NCBI GenBank assembly: GCA_001247695.2
Contig: LGRX02024759.1
Span: 1-64,000, forward strand
DNA: 64,000 nt
Direction: 5' to 3'
Origin: Cymbomonas tetramitiformis
Taxonomy: Eukaryota; Chlorophyta; Pyramimonadophyceae; Pyramimonadales; Pyramimonadaceae
The translations under genes and the position numbers were made by a program. Positions 1 through 10,493 of this stretch are shown here, in pieces. Under the pieces are notes generated by a model that did no database searches, was not told where the DNA came from, and saw nothing but the letters and a program-made list of their open reading frames with translations. The first letter of the stretch is position 1. Each line of letters starts with the position of its first letter.

Positions 1-2
1 TG

Positions 3-2976
3 GAGAAAGACGAAGCGGGTATCGTTGTAAAGCGCTGCAAGGAAAGACGGTTTGAGGTTGCGGAAACCGCGGACGGGGAGAAGTTGCGCCCGAAGGAGTG
101 GTTCTATTATTTCCCGATCGAGGATACCATCCGCAGATGGATGGAATGCCCAGAGTTTTGCAAGGCCCGTGCCCGCCGAGACGCGCGCTTACAGTGTGAC
201 TTCTGGACATCGGAACTGGCGAGAGCCATAAACCGCCACGCGTCCGTTAAGGGCGCTCTCTTACAGGACGCTCCTAGGATCGAAACCCCCGTTGGAGGTG
301 ATCCTTATGTGGAATACGCCGAGCACCACGTGATGGTGATTTCCCCCGGGGCGGATGACTGTCAAGTGTTCAACTCAGATGTTGGGTGACCCCCCCCCAC
401 ACCATCTTGCACACCCCATATATACACAAGCATGTCGTGCAACCAGCCGCCGCGGATGCAACTGGCTGAGCGCGTGCGCGGGGATGTGGAGTGCAGGTCT
501 TACTCCATGGGTGTCGGGGTGGTCAAAAGCGAAGACCTTCATTACTCGGTACGTATGAAGATGGTGGATCTGGATGGTGGAGTGGCTACAGGTTAATCCA
601 GGTATCCAGCGTAGCTTGTGGCTTGTGGCATTATTAGCTTATTATGGTGGCAGTAGCAAGCTTGCAAGGGGAGAGGGGAAGGAAAAGAGAGGGGAAGGGA
701 AAGTGCGAGGAAGCGCGCCTCGTAAATGTGTGGCATCTCGGACTTTCACCGAGATCTCCAAACCAAGGGTTTGGCGCTCTGTTTTAGGTAACGCCACTTG
801 CACTCTGCAGGAATCTGAAGCCAAATGCTATCGCATATCTTTGAGGAATGGAAGGTGGAATGGGGGTGGCACGAATGCAGATGAGGCACCGTGACAAGTT
901 TCACAAGTACCTATGGATGACAAAAGGGCCACGGCAGAAGATTGTTAATCCGTTGGTGGTATGGGGGCTCTTCGAAGACGAGATGCTCAGCCTGAGTAAG
1001 GGTCAGACAGTGGACGGAGCAGCTTTTGTGGTGCACGATGCGTTCCTCAAGAAATCTTACCAGCTGACCGTGATCCTGGGAATGGTGTATGCCGACTCCG
1101 TTATGCGGATAACGATGGGCAGGTTCATGGGAATTAGCAGTTACCGCGCCGATCCGTACAGTCTGTTTGAGGGAACTGTTGGTCCGGGGGGGCGAGGGAT
1201 GTATTTCCGGGGCTATTTCAAGGAAGTCGAGCAGCAAGGATGGACCAACTCTAAAGGGTCAAAGAAGGTGTGTGCGGACGATGCCGATGCAATGATCACT
1301 AAGCAGATGCACGCCTCGATGGTGGCGAGCACAGAATCGGGCGCCGAACCAGCACACGCCACAGGGAGACACGGACGAGGTGCCTTGGAGCGCATTCCGT
1401 ACTTTGACCCGATGCACGCATATGCCCACCCATTCGCACATTGTGTGTTGTACGGGAATGTAAAGAGGTGCCTCAAGCTCTGGTTTGGCAAGCTGAGCAA
1501 CAACACGCACCCTAGGCTGGTTCTGCCGAAAGCGATTGTTGATGAGATTCAAAGCCGGGCAGCCCTCATCCAACCGCCTCACGACATAGGCCGCCCGTAC
1601 CATTGCGTGGTGAAGTACTTGGGTGCGTACACGTTCAGTCTTCCCTGCTCATCATTTCAGAAAGAGGCTCAAACGCACTGAAATGACTCGCGACATGTGC
1701 AGGGTACGTGAGGGTGCGGCTGTGCCTGACCTATCCATGAACAAGCGCAATGGTGTTTGTCGTTATGGGGAGTGCGTGTGCTGTTGTGTTAGTTTGTGTA
1801 AATCGTACCCGGGGAGGGGTGTTGGGGGGCAGGTATGTGGACCATGGAGGATTTCCTGAATTTCGTGGTATACTACTCACCTTGGTGTTTGGCGATCTGC
1901 TGGTCCATTGGAACATGGTCATGGAGGCTGCCTGACAACACCTGCGGCGGGCGGTGTTGCATTACACGCGAGGGATGGTAACAGCAGATAGCCCCCTCAC
2001 GGAGACGGAGGTACGGCGGGCGCGGGAGGTGGCAAAGGAGCATTTGTGGGAGCACGCCGCGATCATGGAAGATAAGGGCCCGGCGAAGATGCTTACATTC
2101 AACATGCGTCTGGCGGTGGTGCACCTGTTCCGGCAAGAATACTATCTAGGGGATGTGGGTGCGGCCATGGAGTTTTGGGTGGAACGAGGTATTCAGCGGG
2201 CGAAAGGAATCGTGAAAGACTCTCACGTCAAGAACAAGCCTGTGGAGGCCATCATGAATGGGACGTGCGAGAAGCTCGCCCTGGAGGCATATGTAAGCTT
2301 GCATCCAGCAATGCGCTCCCTACCGGAGTTAGCCAACGAGCTTTATCCCGGCCAAGCAGCGGTCTCGGTTGGGCTTGTGGACCCAGCCGCGGAGGCTAAG
2401 ACATCTCCTTGCTATTTCATGGGTACCGGCAGGCGCGTAGCTCACGACGCACCCGTCCTCGCAAGCTGCTTAGCACAACTGCAGCATTTGGTTGGCATGC
2501 TGCACCCCCGGCAGCAGGGCGCACAGGCATTATGCACGTGCGATATCATTGTGTACTTGAGGATGTCCCTGAATCTGGAGGAATTCACGTCTTCCTTGTA
2601 CACGAGGGCGGAGAAGCGAGTCTCCTACCACGTTTCCATCTCGGACACTGGCTTCGGGAACATGCTCCCGACTGGGCTGGACTCCCTATCAGAATTCCCA
2701 TATGCGAAGGTCCTTGCATACTACCTGGTGATAGACACCGAGAGCCAGCATACGGTGTGCCGTTTGGCCAGTTTGCGAGCGTACCGTCAGGTAGAAGATG
2801 CATATATGGAGAACCAAGGAATCGCTGTGCTCGCCAGAAATGATTACGTAGAGCTACTACTGCCATGCGCGCTCATCGGAACGAAGGCATTATTCGTTGA
2901 AACAAAGAGTAAAGACACGGGCGACAACCTCTACCATGCGGTGCACCTGCTGCGTGAGATCCAAGGCATTCATTGA
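3..2976 (+). CDS. CACTA (En/Spm) tnp2-like transposase, 5' end outside window, probably decayed
   Basis: Reads as a multi-exon DNA-transposon transposase. Exon A (3-385) is open from the window edge and contains WFYYFPIEDTIRRW, the short PxxxxL-type block of tnp2 proteins. GTGACC at 386 and TGCAG at 496 give a phase-consistent join to exon B (497-591), which reads SYSMGVGVVKSEDLHYSVRM, like the YSMxPxxLxxxNLPxxxR block. Exon C (about 848-1620) has a YFRGYF block and YFDPMHAYAHPF...KRCLKLWFG. Exon D (about 1936-2976) has LTFNMRLAVVHLF and EFWVERGIQRAKG, like the DUF4218 part of CACTA transposases. Exon borders after B are approximate, and an in-frame TGA lies at 1933-1935. Family call is from motifs only; no terminal CACTA repeats were found. 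Confidence 0.7.
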
Positions 2977-3250
2977 TCCCCTTCCGCGCTTCGTTCAGGT
3001 AATAAGAATGTGAACTTTCCTGTGGTGTCGTACGTGCCATTTTCTCATAGGCTGCTCGAAAAAGTCACAAGCGGCAAGGGGTGTAAGTTACTGAGAATCT
3101 GGGGTGGGATGCGCAGCTTCCAGGCCTTCTCTCAACTGCAACAGCGAGCAGTCCCCGACGTTCCAAACGGTGCTGCAGATCTATCTACGGCAGCAGAATC
3201 ATTCGCCTGTCACTCTGCACGTGTATGTCACCAAGCCACGTGGGTTATAC

Positions 3251-3281
<31 letters not shown>

Positions 3282-3831
3282 GTAGTTAACTGGAAGCTGG
3301 ATGGAATGGGTAGCATCCCATAGTAGTGTACGTACCCAGCTGCTGACTGCTTGATTGAAGGGTTTTAGGGTTTACGGTTTAGGGTTTAGTCCCTAGATAT
3401 GGAACCAGTCACAATGTTACATTTGTAAATATCTGTGCGATGGGAAGCATTGTCCTGCCTACACGTGTCTTAACAGCCAATTACGTGCATGCATGTGTAT
3501 ACAATCTTTAAATATCCAGCATATAGCTTTCTTACACGTGTGCATATCTCCTACATTCCAGCCAATCACGTGCTTACATTTGGATAAGATTCTTAAGTTT
3601 TCTTAAGTTATCCTTGAGCCATGTGGACAATATCCTCCTACCAAGAAGCTTCCACGTACTTACATTTTCTTAAGTTCTCTTAAGTATAATTCTTAAGTAT
3701 AGTGTCGGCCAATAGCTAATTACCCCGATTTAAATATGCATAGTGTGGGCTTATATCGAAAACTTAAGAAAACTTAAGGAAAACTTAAGAAAACTTAAGA
3801 AAACTTAAGAAAATACTTTCAGAAGTGCCGG
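2977..3831. repeat. Gene-free stretch with simple repeats
   Basis: No coding region seen. It holds a (GATA)n tract at about 3252-3283, a telomere-like tract of degenerate TTTAGGG units at 3360-3389, and about five tandem copies of a 10-11 bp AAAACTTAAG unit at 3758-3813. CTTAAG also recurs singly between 3590 and 3690. The telomere-like tract is only about 30 bp long, so it is interstitial. Confidence 0.7.
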
Positions 3832-3888
3832 TGCATGCTGGGTGCATGTGTACGCACTCGATTGTGTACACATGCACCCCGCATGCAC
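3831..3888. repeat. Near-perfect 23-bp inverted repeat (hairpin)
   Basis: Arms 3831-3853 and 3866-3888 are reverse complements with one mismatch, starting GTGCATGC and closing on a 12-nt loop. It would form a stable stem in DNA or RNA. No adjacent gene was recognised, so its role is unknown. Confidence 0.75.
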
Positions 3889-4835
3889 CGTTCTGGAAGT
3901 GTGTACCCGTCGACGGGGTACATGTAGGTACACGTAGGTACACGCCAGTCCTGTTTTCCGGATGTCCATTTCTGAAGGAATAACTCATTTGTTTACATCG
4001 AAACTTGTCAAGGATGTCTTAGTCACTCATGGCCTTGACATATATGTGAAAATATTGCACTTTTTTACAACTCGGATTTTCACTGAGTTTTGGGCCCCAA
4101 GTTGGGAGTGGGTAGGTACATATGTACCTTGTCCAAGTACATGCCGGGTACATGTCGGGTACAGGCGTCCTAAATTTGTAGGGATTGATATTCATGATAC
4201 CACTTCCACTGGGAGGGGTAGTGGATCCTCTTTTGTCACCCCTCGCCTCGAGGTGCCACGTGAGCGGTCATCTTTCTGCAGTTCCGATAAGCTAACAAAA
4301 CACCCAAGTTATTTTATTATCTCGTCTTAGGGTTCGTCTCTTCAGCGTCTGACTGTTTCCGCTGTTTGGCTTGACTAAAATATAATACATATTACGTCTT
4401 CCATCAGGCTATGGACCCTTTCCCCCGCTTTCCTGCCTGAGATTCGTTAGCAAGATCACTTCGCGCCCCGCGATTTATCCGCTTTAAGATTTCGCTTTAC
4501 GACCGCTTTGCTATCCGCTTTAGTTCAACGATTTCTGGACGTCCGCTTTTAACACCGATTTCGCCGCTTACGGTGCCGCTTTAACCTAACCGCTTCCTCC
4601 GGTTTCTTGACGCGATTTGCGTTCCACTTTCTCCGCTTTTCCCGCTTTCTTCGCCGGACTTTTGGCGGCCGCGTTACTCTTTGGTACTCTCTGGCCAGCA
4701 GCGCTCCTTCTGCAGGAAAATTGGCTTATTGCACGACATATTGGACGCAACCGGCGTTTTCCTTGCGAAAATCTACCCTAATTTGGCTTTTTCATCACTG
4801 GAAATTGTCAATTCTACGAAATAAAGTTATTTTTT

Positions 4836-5145
4836 CGCTTGGGAACCCTATCGCTGGGTTTGCAGATTCTGCAATCTGCAGCCGGTGGCCATGGCCGCCT
4901 CACTCCAGCGTGTGCGTATGGCCGCTATACGTTCAGCGTTGGTACATTTACGACTACATCGACAACATCTTACCCCTGGCTACGTCCTGGTGGTGTCTGG
5001 TGGTGCTTGTTCGCCAAGCACCAACCTCGACTCCGACTTGATCGACAACAAGGACTTTAACTCCTACGACCTCACCTCTCCTCATTCTCCGTTTTCACCC
5101 GACGCATCCCTTGACCGATATGTGGTGGTGGTGTCTGATAGTAGG
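4836..5145 (+). repeat. Dispersed repeat family Q, copy 1
   Basis: This stretch starts near CGCTTGGGAACCCTATC and runs through a block reading TGGTGGTGTCTGG. It is clearly related to the reverse strand of 35615-35955, which has the same order of blocks. The sequence just upstream (4340-4660) is crowded with CCGCTTT. Overlapping ORFs here look non-coding, because the two copies are conserved at DNA level and not in one frame. Class of element is unknown. Confidence 0.6.
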
Positions 5146-5346
5146 GGAATATACCCGTTCGGTATATTCAGGTGATATCAGTAACGCAGTCGAGTACTAC
5201 TTCGGATAACGGGAGAGGTCGGAGGGCGGCTGCGCAACGCTCTCACCCAAAATTCTTATGAGAAATTTCAAGCGATATAATGGATAAAGGGAAGATAATT
5301 TTGAAATTATTCACGAGTATTTTGTGTTAAAGCGGGCTCTCACGAC

Positions 5347-6156
5347 ATGGGGGGGCGAAAGCCGACATCTTGCGGACCGGCAACGAGTCCGCAGCACGAA
5401 GCAGCGGAGATGAGCCTCGAGATACTCATCAGCACAGCTCAGGCTGCGCTGAGAGCACAAAGGCTAGCACGAAGGCAGGGGGCGGCCCTGCCGGAATGCA
5501 TCGGTGACGACGAGTTCATTGCGCTTACGCCGCAACAGAGCCTAACGCATCTGGCTCTGCACGCGACTCGAGCAGTTGCAGCAACGGCAACGGTGTGCCT
5601 TCCCGCATTTGAGCGGGCTAGCACGACAGCACCGGGCTTGGCGACTTCATCGACGTTTCCGCCTTCTTCATCCACGCGTGGCACCGCCTTATCGTAGGGG
5701 CCAAGCGTCAGGACCCTCAGGAGAACCACGCAGCGACAGAACGCGAAGGAGCGCGCTGAGCGGAGAGATCCGCCAGCGACGACGGGGTTTTTCATGACTC
5801 CTTCCGTTTTGCCAACAGTCGTGCCAGGAGCATCTTTCACCTTTGGCAACGCCTCTGGAACAGTGAAGTCCAGAGACTACGCGCAAACCGCGGCGCCATC
5901 CTGTGGTGCAGCGGTTTCGGACTCAACGTTTTCGGACATCGTTCAGCGTGCACCGTCTGGCACACCGCCTTCTCCTGGTGAGAAACGTAGTGGTAAACCG
6001 GCATCGGTGCCGCCTAGCCCACCGAGAACGAGCAAAAAGGGGAAAGCAGCTGCGCAGGGGGACTCGCAGGACGAGGACATCGCCGACCTCGAGTACGAGG
6101 ACCCCTGGCATGAGGCGGACGGCTTGGACGTGGAGGTCTATGACCAGCACGTCTGA
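5347..6156 (+). pseudogene. Uncharacterised GC-rich reading frame broken by one TAG
   Basis: One frame runs from ATG at 5347 to a stop at 6154-6156, interrupted only by TAG at 5695-5697. The two halves encode about 116 and 152 residues, both rich in Ala, Ser, Thr, Pro and Arg. The second half has an acidic C-terminus (DEDIADLEYEDPW). I recognise no domain. Composition resembles retroelement Gag or transposon accessory proteins, but that is weak. A nonsense mutation in a decayed ORF is the simplest reading; an intron spanning the stop is possible. Confidence 0.35.
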
Positions 6157-7337
6157 TAGCCGGAACTCCGCCAGCTACATTTCCCTGGCGCGCCTTCACT
6201 CAGCGCGCATGTGCAGGACCTGCTGGGAGCGAGTCAGCGGCCGACGAGTTTGGCAACCTGGCGGGACAGGCACGACAGAGCCGGCAACCGCTTTTCGTCC
6301 CCCACACCACGACGCATCTGGGGGTTTTCAGCGGCGGCAGCGGCGTGGTCATTAGACTGGCGCATCTACGTTTGACCACAATATCTGCTCAACACCTACC
6401 CTCTACAGATTTTGCTCTCGTTGGAGCACAACTTGTGCTTTTAGAATTGCATGTATCCTAGGATATGCACCCCCACCGGGCCGCATACTGGGAGATCCCA
6501 TTAGGAGCTCCATTAGTAGACGGCCTCACTTGGCATCGGACAAACTTGCTTGCCTGGAGCCAAATAAACAGCGGGGGCATCTTTAACCGCTTGTCGCCCG
6601 TGCCATCTGAACTGCAGTCTCCCGTTATGAGGCAGGGCTGCAGGGAGGGTTTTAACTTTTGCAAGTGATAACTGCCTGGGACATCTGTAGATAGGTAGAA
6701 ATAAAGGGGCAGGCTTGACAGCTGTGCACCTCCTAACATCACGTCTCCGGTAGGAGTATGTCACATTTTTTCTTTTTCTTTTCGGATAACGACTTCAACT
6801 GAATTAATAGAAGAGATAACTTAATAACCTAAACCTAAACCCGAAACGGTCACACGAACTACTGTACCCGTACACGTACCCTAGTCACGATCTCAGTATA
6901 GACCCTCTGACTCAGGGGCCTGCCTGTCAGGGCTGCCTGGTCAGAACTCCGTACACCGCCTCCATACAGTACTGGAGATGGTGTCTAGGATGCTAGAATA
7001 CAGCGAGTCAATGCTCAAGCACACGGCGGATACGTTAATCAGTAAAGCCGCACCACCTACTGTGCCATTCTGATAGTGTTCGGGCTAAATTGCCAAATAA
7101 ATCAAGCCACTGCAATTTCTAAATCTCGATTGAAATGCCGTTGCAAACACAAGTCACTGCAAATCACAAATTGAACATCTCACAATTGAAAATCCCAAAA
7201 GAGAGTACGGCACACTGAGTAAAGCCCATTGAAGTAGTCGCCGTAGTCAAAGTAAATTTGTGCACCAGCAGTCTGCCGGTGCACCACCAGAGTCACGTCG
7301 TCAATCAACTTCGTCCATTGCCGAGCTACAGCCGGAG
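6157..7337. other. No gene recognised
   Basis: About 1.2 kb with only short shadow ORFs. Minor features are a CCTAAACCTAAACCC run near 6830, which is telomere-like but very short, and AT-richer sequence from 7080 to 7200. I see nothing else supportable here. Confidence 0.6.
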
Positions 7338-9256
7338 TCACTCCCTGGCCATACCCCTTTGTAGGGTCTTGGTGGTCAGCGCCCCACCTTTTCCCCCACC
7401 GCCAGCCCCCTCGCGGCTGATCTGCGCCACGGTCATCTTGGCCGCATCCCGCGTCCGCTGAATGATGACGCCCATTGCCTGAGAAAAGGCGTACTGGAAC
7501 GCCATCAAGCTGCGCTTTTCCTTCTCCAGGTCAGCCTGCGTCAAGGCAATCTGACGTCCCTGGGAGCTTCTGCTGCTGCTGCTGCTGCTGCTGCGCGGGG
7601 GGTGAAGGGCCATGAACTTCTCGTCCCTCACCAGCAGTGCCTCCGATCCACGTCCCAATGGCAACTGCAGCACCTGGAAGTCCCACCCCTCAAACCCCGA
7701 GCTTTTTTGCAGGAACACCAGGCCCTGCGTCTGGCCGCCGTTGGTGCGCAGCACATACCCCAGGCGCAGCACCCCACCGTGCGCCATGGGCAGGTTTTCG
7801 TAGTCCTCTTTCAGGAGCACGGGCATTCCCGTGCAGACCAGGCCCGATGTCTTGTCGGGGTACAGCACGTCCGCCCCCCCGAACACCTGCAGCTTGATGC
7901 CCGTGTCCATAAGGCCGCTCTTCGGCCCGTAAAACCGGGTGACGAAATTCCCCTTCACGGGAATGCCCGCTTTCGTCACCGGCTGCAGCTCCGCCCTGGG
8001 CACCGTCTTGAGGGCACCCGTCTCCATCACGCCGACCTCCACCTTCTCCTCCGTGACAGAAGAATGGAGGATGACGACTTCGGAGCCTAACATTGCGAGG
8101 CCCCCGTCGAAGATGACGTTGTAGTCGACGCCCAAGAGGTTGGCAACGTCCTCGCCTTCCAAGCGCCTGCTTCGCCGGCGAGCTGCGTAGGTTCAAGCCC
8201 GGATCGCAGAAGCTTGAAATAGAGATGTTCGACTCGCTGACGTTCCTGGGCAAGAAAGTCTGCAAGGATGCGTTTCGACGACTGCACTTTATTCCCGAAA
8301 GCACATGGTTCAAGTGGCACGCGCACGTGTGTGGGGGCGGCATGCTGGAGAGCACAAGCGGGAGGAATGCGACGCTGTACAACGACCCGACGAACCTGAA
8401 CTGGACTTATTTCTTGGAGTACGCTGCTCACGAGATTTTGCCGTTGGCGGAGCCACAACCTCAAAACGGCAAGCTCCAAATGAGTCCGATCCGACCATTC
8501 GATTGTTATGCCGCATACAAGCTTATGCGTCGCGGCGTTTATCAGGTTCAAGTCACGCAGTTTCGCAAGTATCTGCGCGAGTACCTCCGCGCGAAGCATA
8601 TTACCATGCGCAAGCGGAAGGATTCTGCAGGTAAGTGCACGACATGCGAAATCTTGACGAAGCAGCGCCGTGCTGTAAAGGACATGGAGGACCTGGAGGA
8701 CTGGAAGACGCTTAACGACGCGCACCGGAGTGATTATCGAAATGAGAGAGCTCAGTACAATAACACCCGTGCTGATAGTTCCAACCAGTTCGGCATCAGT
8801 GACTCGTATTGTTTCGACGGGGCGGCAAACAACAACACCGTTTGTCCGCACTTCCCCGTGAAGGTCATACTGTTTGTCGCGCATGGTGCGCACTAGCCTA
8901 TCTTTTGTACCAAGATTGCCTGTGCATGCCTCCTTGCATCTGGCATAGTAGTCATCACTAAAGAGAAGAGCGTGCGCTTGTTGAAAGGGAGTCTTGTCTG
9001 CCATCTCCTTCGCCATAAACGAAACAAATTCCGGGTGGCTCTTGAACTCAGGTTTTGCCTTTGAGAAGGCGGTATCAATGCCCTCTCCTGAACTGTCCTT
9101 TTCAGCATCTTCGGATACAGGAGGCGTGGATTTGTCGTTGTCATCGCAAAGCGCGATGGGCGTGAAAAAAGCGCCCACATCCACAAGTGCAATGGGGGTC
9201 AGATGGGTCCAAGGAGTACGCGAAGTGTCGTTCCAAGAGTGAGTTAAAGGAGCCAA
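7338..9256 (-). CDS. Two-exon gene of unknown function, about 396 aa
   Basis: Exon 1 is 9256-8911, starting at an ATG, and exon 2 is 8182-7338. The donor (G|GTACAAAAG) and acceptor (TACGCAG|CT) join in phase (1+2), giving TGNL-ARRRSRRLEGED. The protein starts MAPLTHSWNDTSRTPW and has an acidic stretch, a glycine/valine-rich centre that looks beta-rich, a poly-Ser run at about 7569-7595 and a helical, Lys/Arg-containing C-terminus. No family is recognised. The 728-bp intron contains a plus-strand DUF7869-like fragment. Splice phase, an intact frame and an ATG start all support a real gene, though it could belong to a mobile element. Confidence 0.55.
8165..8896 (+). CDS. DUF7869-like protein, N-terminal fragment, inside an antisense intron
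   Basis: An open frame runs from about 8165 through ATG 8225 to a stop at 8894-8896. It has the layout of the N-terminal half of the eukaryotic family I associate with DUF7869: a GKKVCKDAFRRLH block, a helical block, then KCTTCEILTKQRR, a CxxC pair, followed by the start of the basic region before the catalytic-like half. The conserved C-terminal motifs (DNxxxNK, GHTHExxD) are absent, so the copy is truncated or the rest is in an exon not found here; a possible donor follows CPHFPVK. It lies almost exactly inside the 8183-8910 intron of the opposite-strand gene. A second, longer family member is at 28341-31500. Confidence 0.5.
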   Translation, partial: ACFAGELRRFKPGSQKLEIEMFDSLTFLGKKVCKDAFRRLHFIPESTWFKWHAHVCGGGMLESTSGRNATLYNDPTNLNWTYFLEYAAHEILPLAEPQPQNGKLQMSPIRPFDCYAAYKLMRRGVYQVQVTQFRKYLREYLRAKHITMRKRKDSAGKCTTCEILTKQRRAVKDMEDLEDWKTLNDAHRSDYRNERAQYNNTRADSSNQFGISDSYCFDGAANNNTVCPHFPVKVILFVAHGAH

Positions 9257-10051
9257 AGATTGCCTCGCAACATTAGAAGAACTAAAGGGCGTCAGTTTTA
9301 AGGGTGCTGACGCGTTTGAAAATACACGTATCTATCGTGCTGCGGCCATATTCTTTCTGTGGCAGCCAGGTCGGCAGTACGTAAGGTAAAAATATGAGAA
9401 TGTCCGACTACGTAAAGGTTTGTTATCAAGAACTGTACAGGTTCGAATCGTGGTGGTTACGGTCCGTGCGACAAGGGTATCGGCGCGCTCATGATAGCAA
9501 GCGTGCTCATAACGCGAGACCCGATTCAGAATGGTCACAAGCGCGCCATGCGCGCTTGTAACGGTATGTAACGCTACAAGCGCGCCTGGCGCGCTCATGC
9601 TAAAAATCGGCGCGCATATGCGCGCGGCGTGCTTGTAACGTAACATATATAACTGCAGAGGCGGAAACGGACTACGTTCGGGCTTCCGGTAGTGGGCTAA
9701 GGTAGATAATAAAATGCCGGATAGTGTTTTATTGTCTATCTCACGTGAGGGACATGATGCAAGGAGTGATATACAGTAACCACTCACCAATAACCCTACA
9801 AATTTAGGAATCGTAGGTAGGGCCATGTTTGCCTTGTATCTACCTTGTGTCTGGATGGCCAAAAACCACGACCAGACATGACCATGTTTAGTCAGTTTTT
9901 CCGCGGCGCAACACCGCCCAAGTAGGGCCATGTTTGGTCGTGGTTTTTGGCCTTACTTACCCCTTACTTACCTTGTACCTACCCAATGTCTAACGCACCA
10001 TACGTACTCCCGTGAATGCATGAATCACTTAGACATTGGGTAGATACAAGG
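9257..10051. repeat. Gene-free, hairpin-rich flank of the CACTA-like unit
   Basis: No coding region seen. A perfect hairpin with 10-bp ACAAGCGCGC arms sits at about 9537-9559, in a stretch crowded with GCGCGC. A perfect 17-bp inverted repeat, GGCCAAAAACCACGACC and its complement, lies at about 9856-9872 and 9935-9951. Copies of GGCCATGTTT start at about 9820 and continue into the neighbouring genes. Confidence 0.65.
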
Positions 10052-10446
10052 TAAGTATGGCCATGTCTGTACATAAACAAGGGTAAGTAGGGCCCTACCT
10101 ATCATGTATATATACTCAAGTACTGGGTAAGTATGGCCATGTCTATACATAAACAAGGGTAAGTAGGGCCCTACCTATCATGTATCTGTACTCAAGTACA
10201 GGGTAAGTATGGCCATGTATATACATAAACAAGGGTAATTAGGGCCCTACCTATCATGTATCTATACTCAAGTACAGGGTAAGTATGGCCATGTCTAAAC
10301 ATAAACAAGGGTAAGTAGGGCCCTACCTATCATGTATCTATACCCAAGTACAGGGTAAGTATGACCATGTTTATACATAAACAAGGGTAAGTAGGGCCCT
10401 AGCTATCATGTATCCATGCTCAAGTACAGGGTAAGTATGGCAATGT
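10052..10446. repeat. 76-bp minisatellite, five units plus a partial
   Basis: Units start at 10052, 10128, 10204, 10280 and 10356, with a partial at 10432, each beginning TAAGTATGGCCATG. Every unit has two near-consensus splice-donor strings (GGTAAGTA). Related pieces recur at about 15000-15145, inside an intron of the tnp2 gene. The array lies just downstream of the minus-strand gene at 10494-12711, so it may be a subterminal repeat region of the transposon. Confidence 0.85.
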
Positions 10447-10493
10447 TTGAATGATTTTTCAATTAAAAATATTTACTGAAAGTATACATTTTT

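Noticed and set aside
3360..3389. Chromosome end
   Set aside because: The TTTAGGG-like tract is about 30 bp, degenerate, and flanked by ordinary sequence on both sides.
8087..8910. Single 389-aa minus-strand ORF 9256-8087
   Set aside because: Its second half is antisense to a better-supported plus-strand frame, and splicing at 8910/8183 gives a phase-consistent longer protein.
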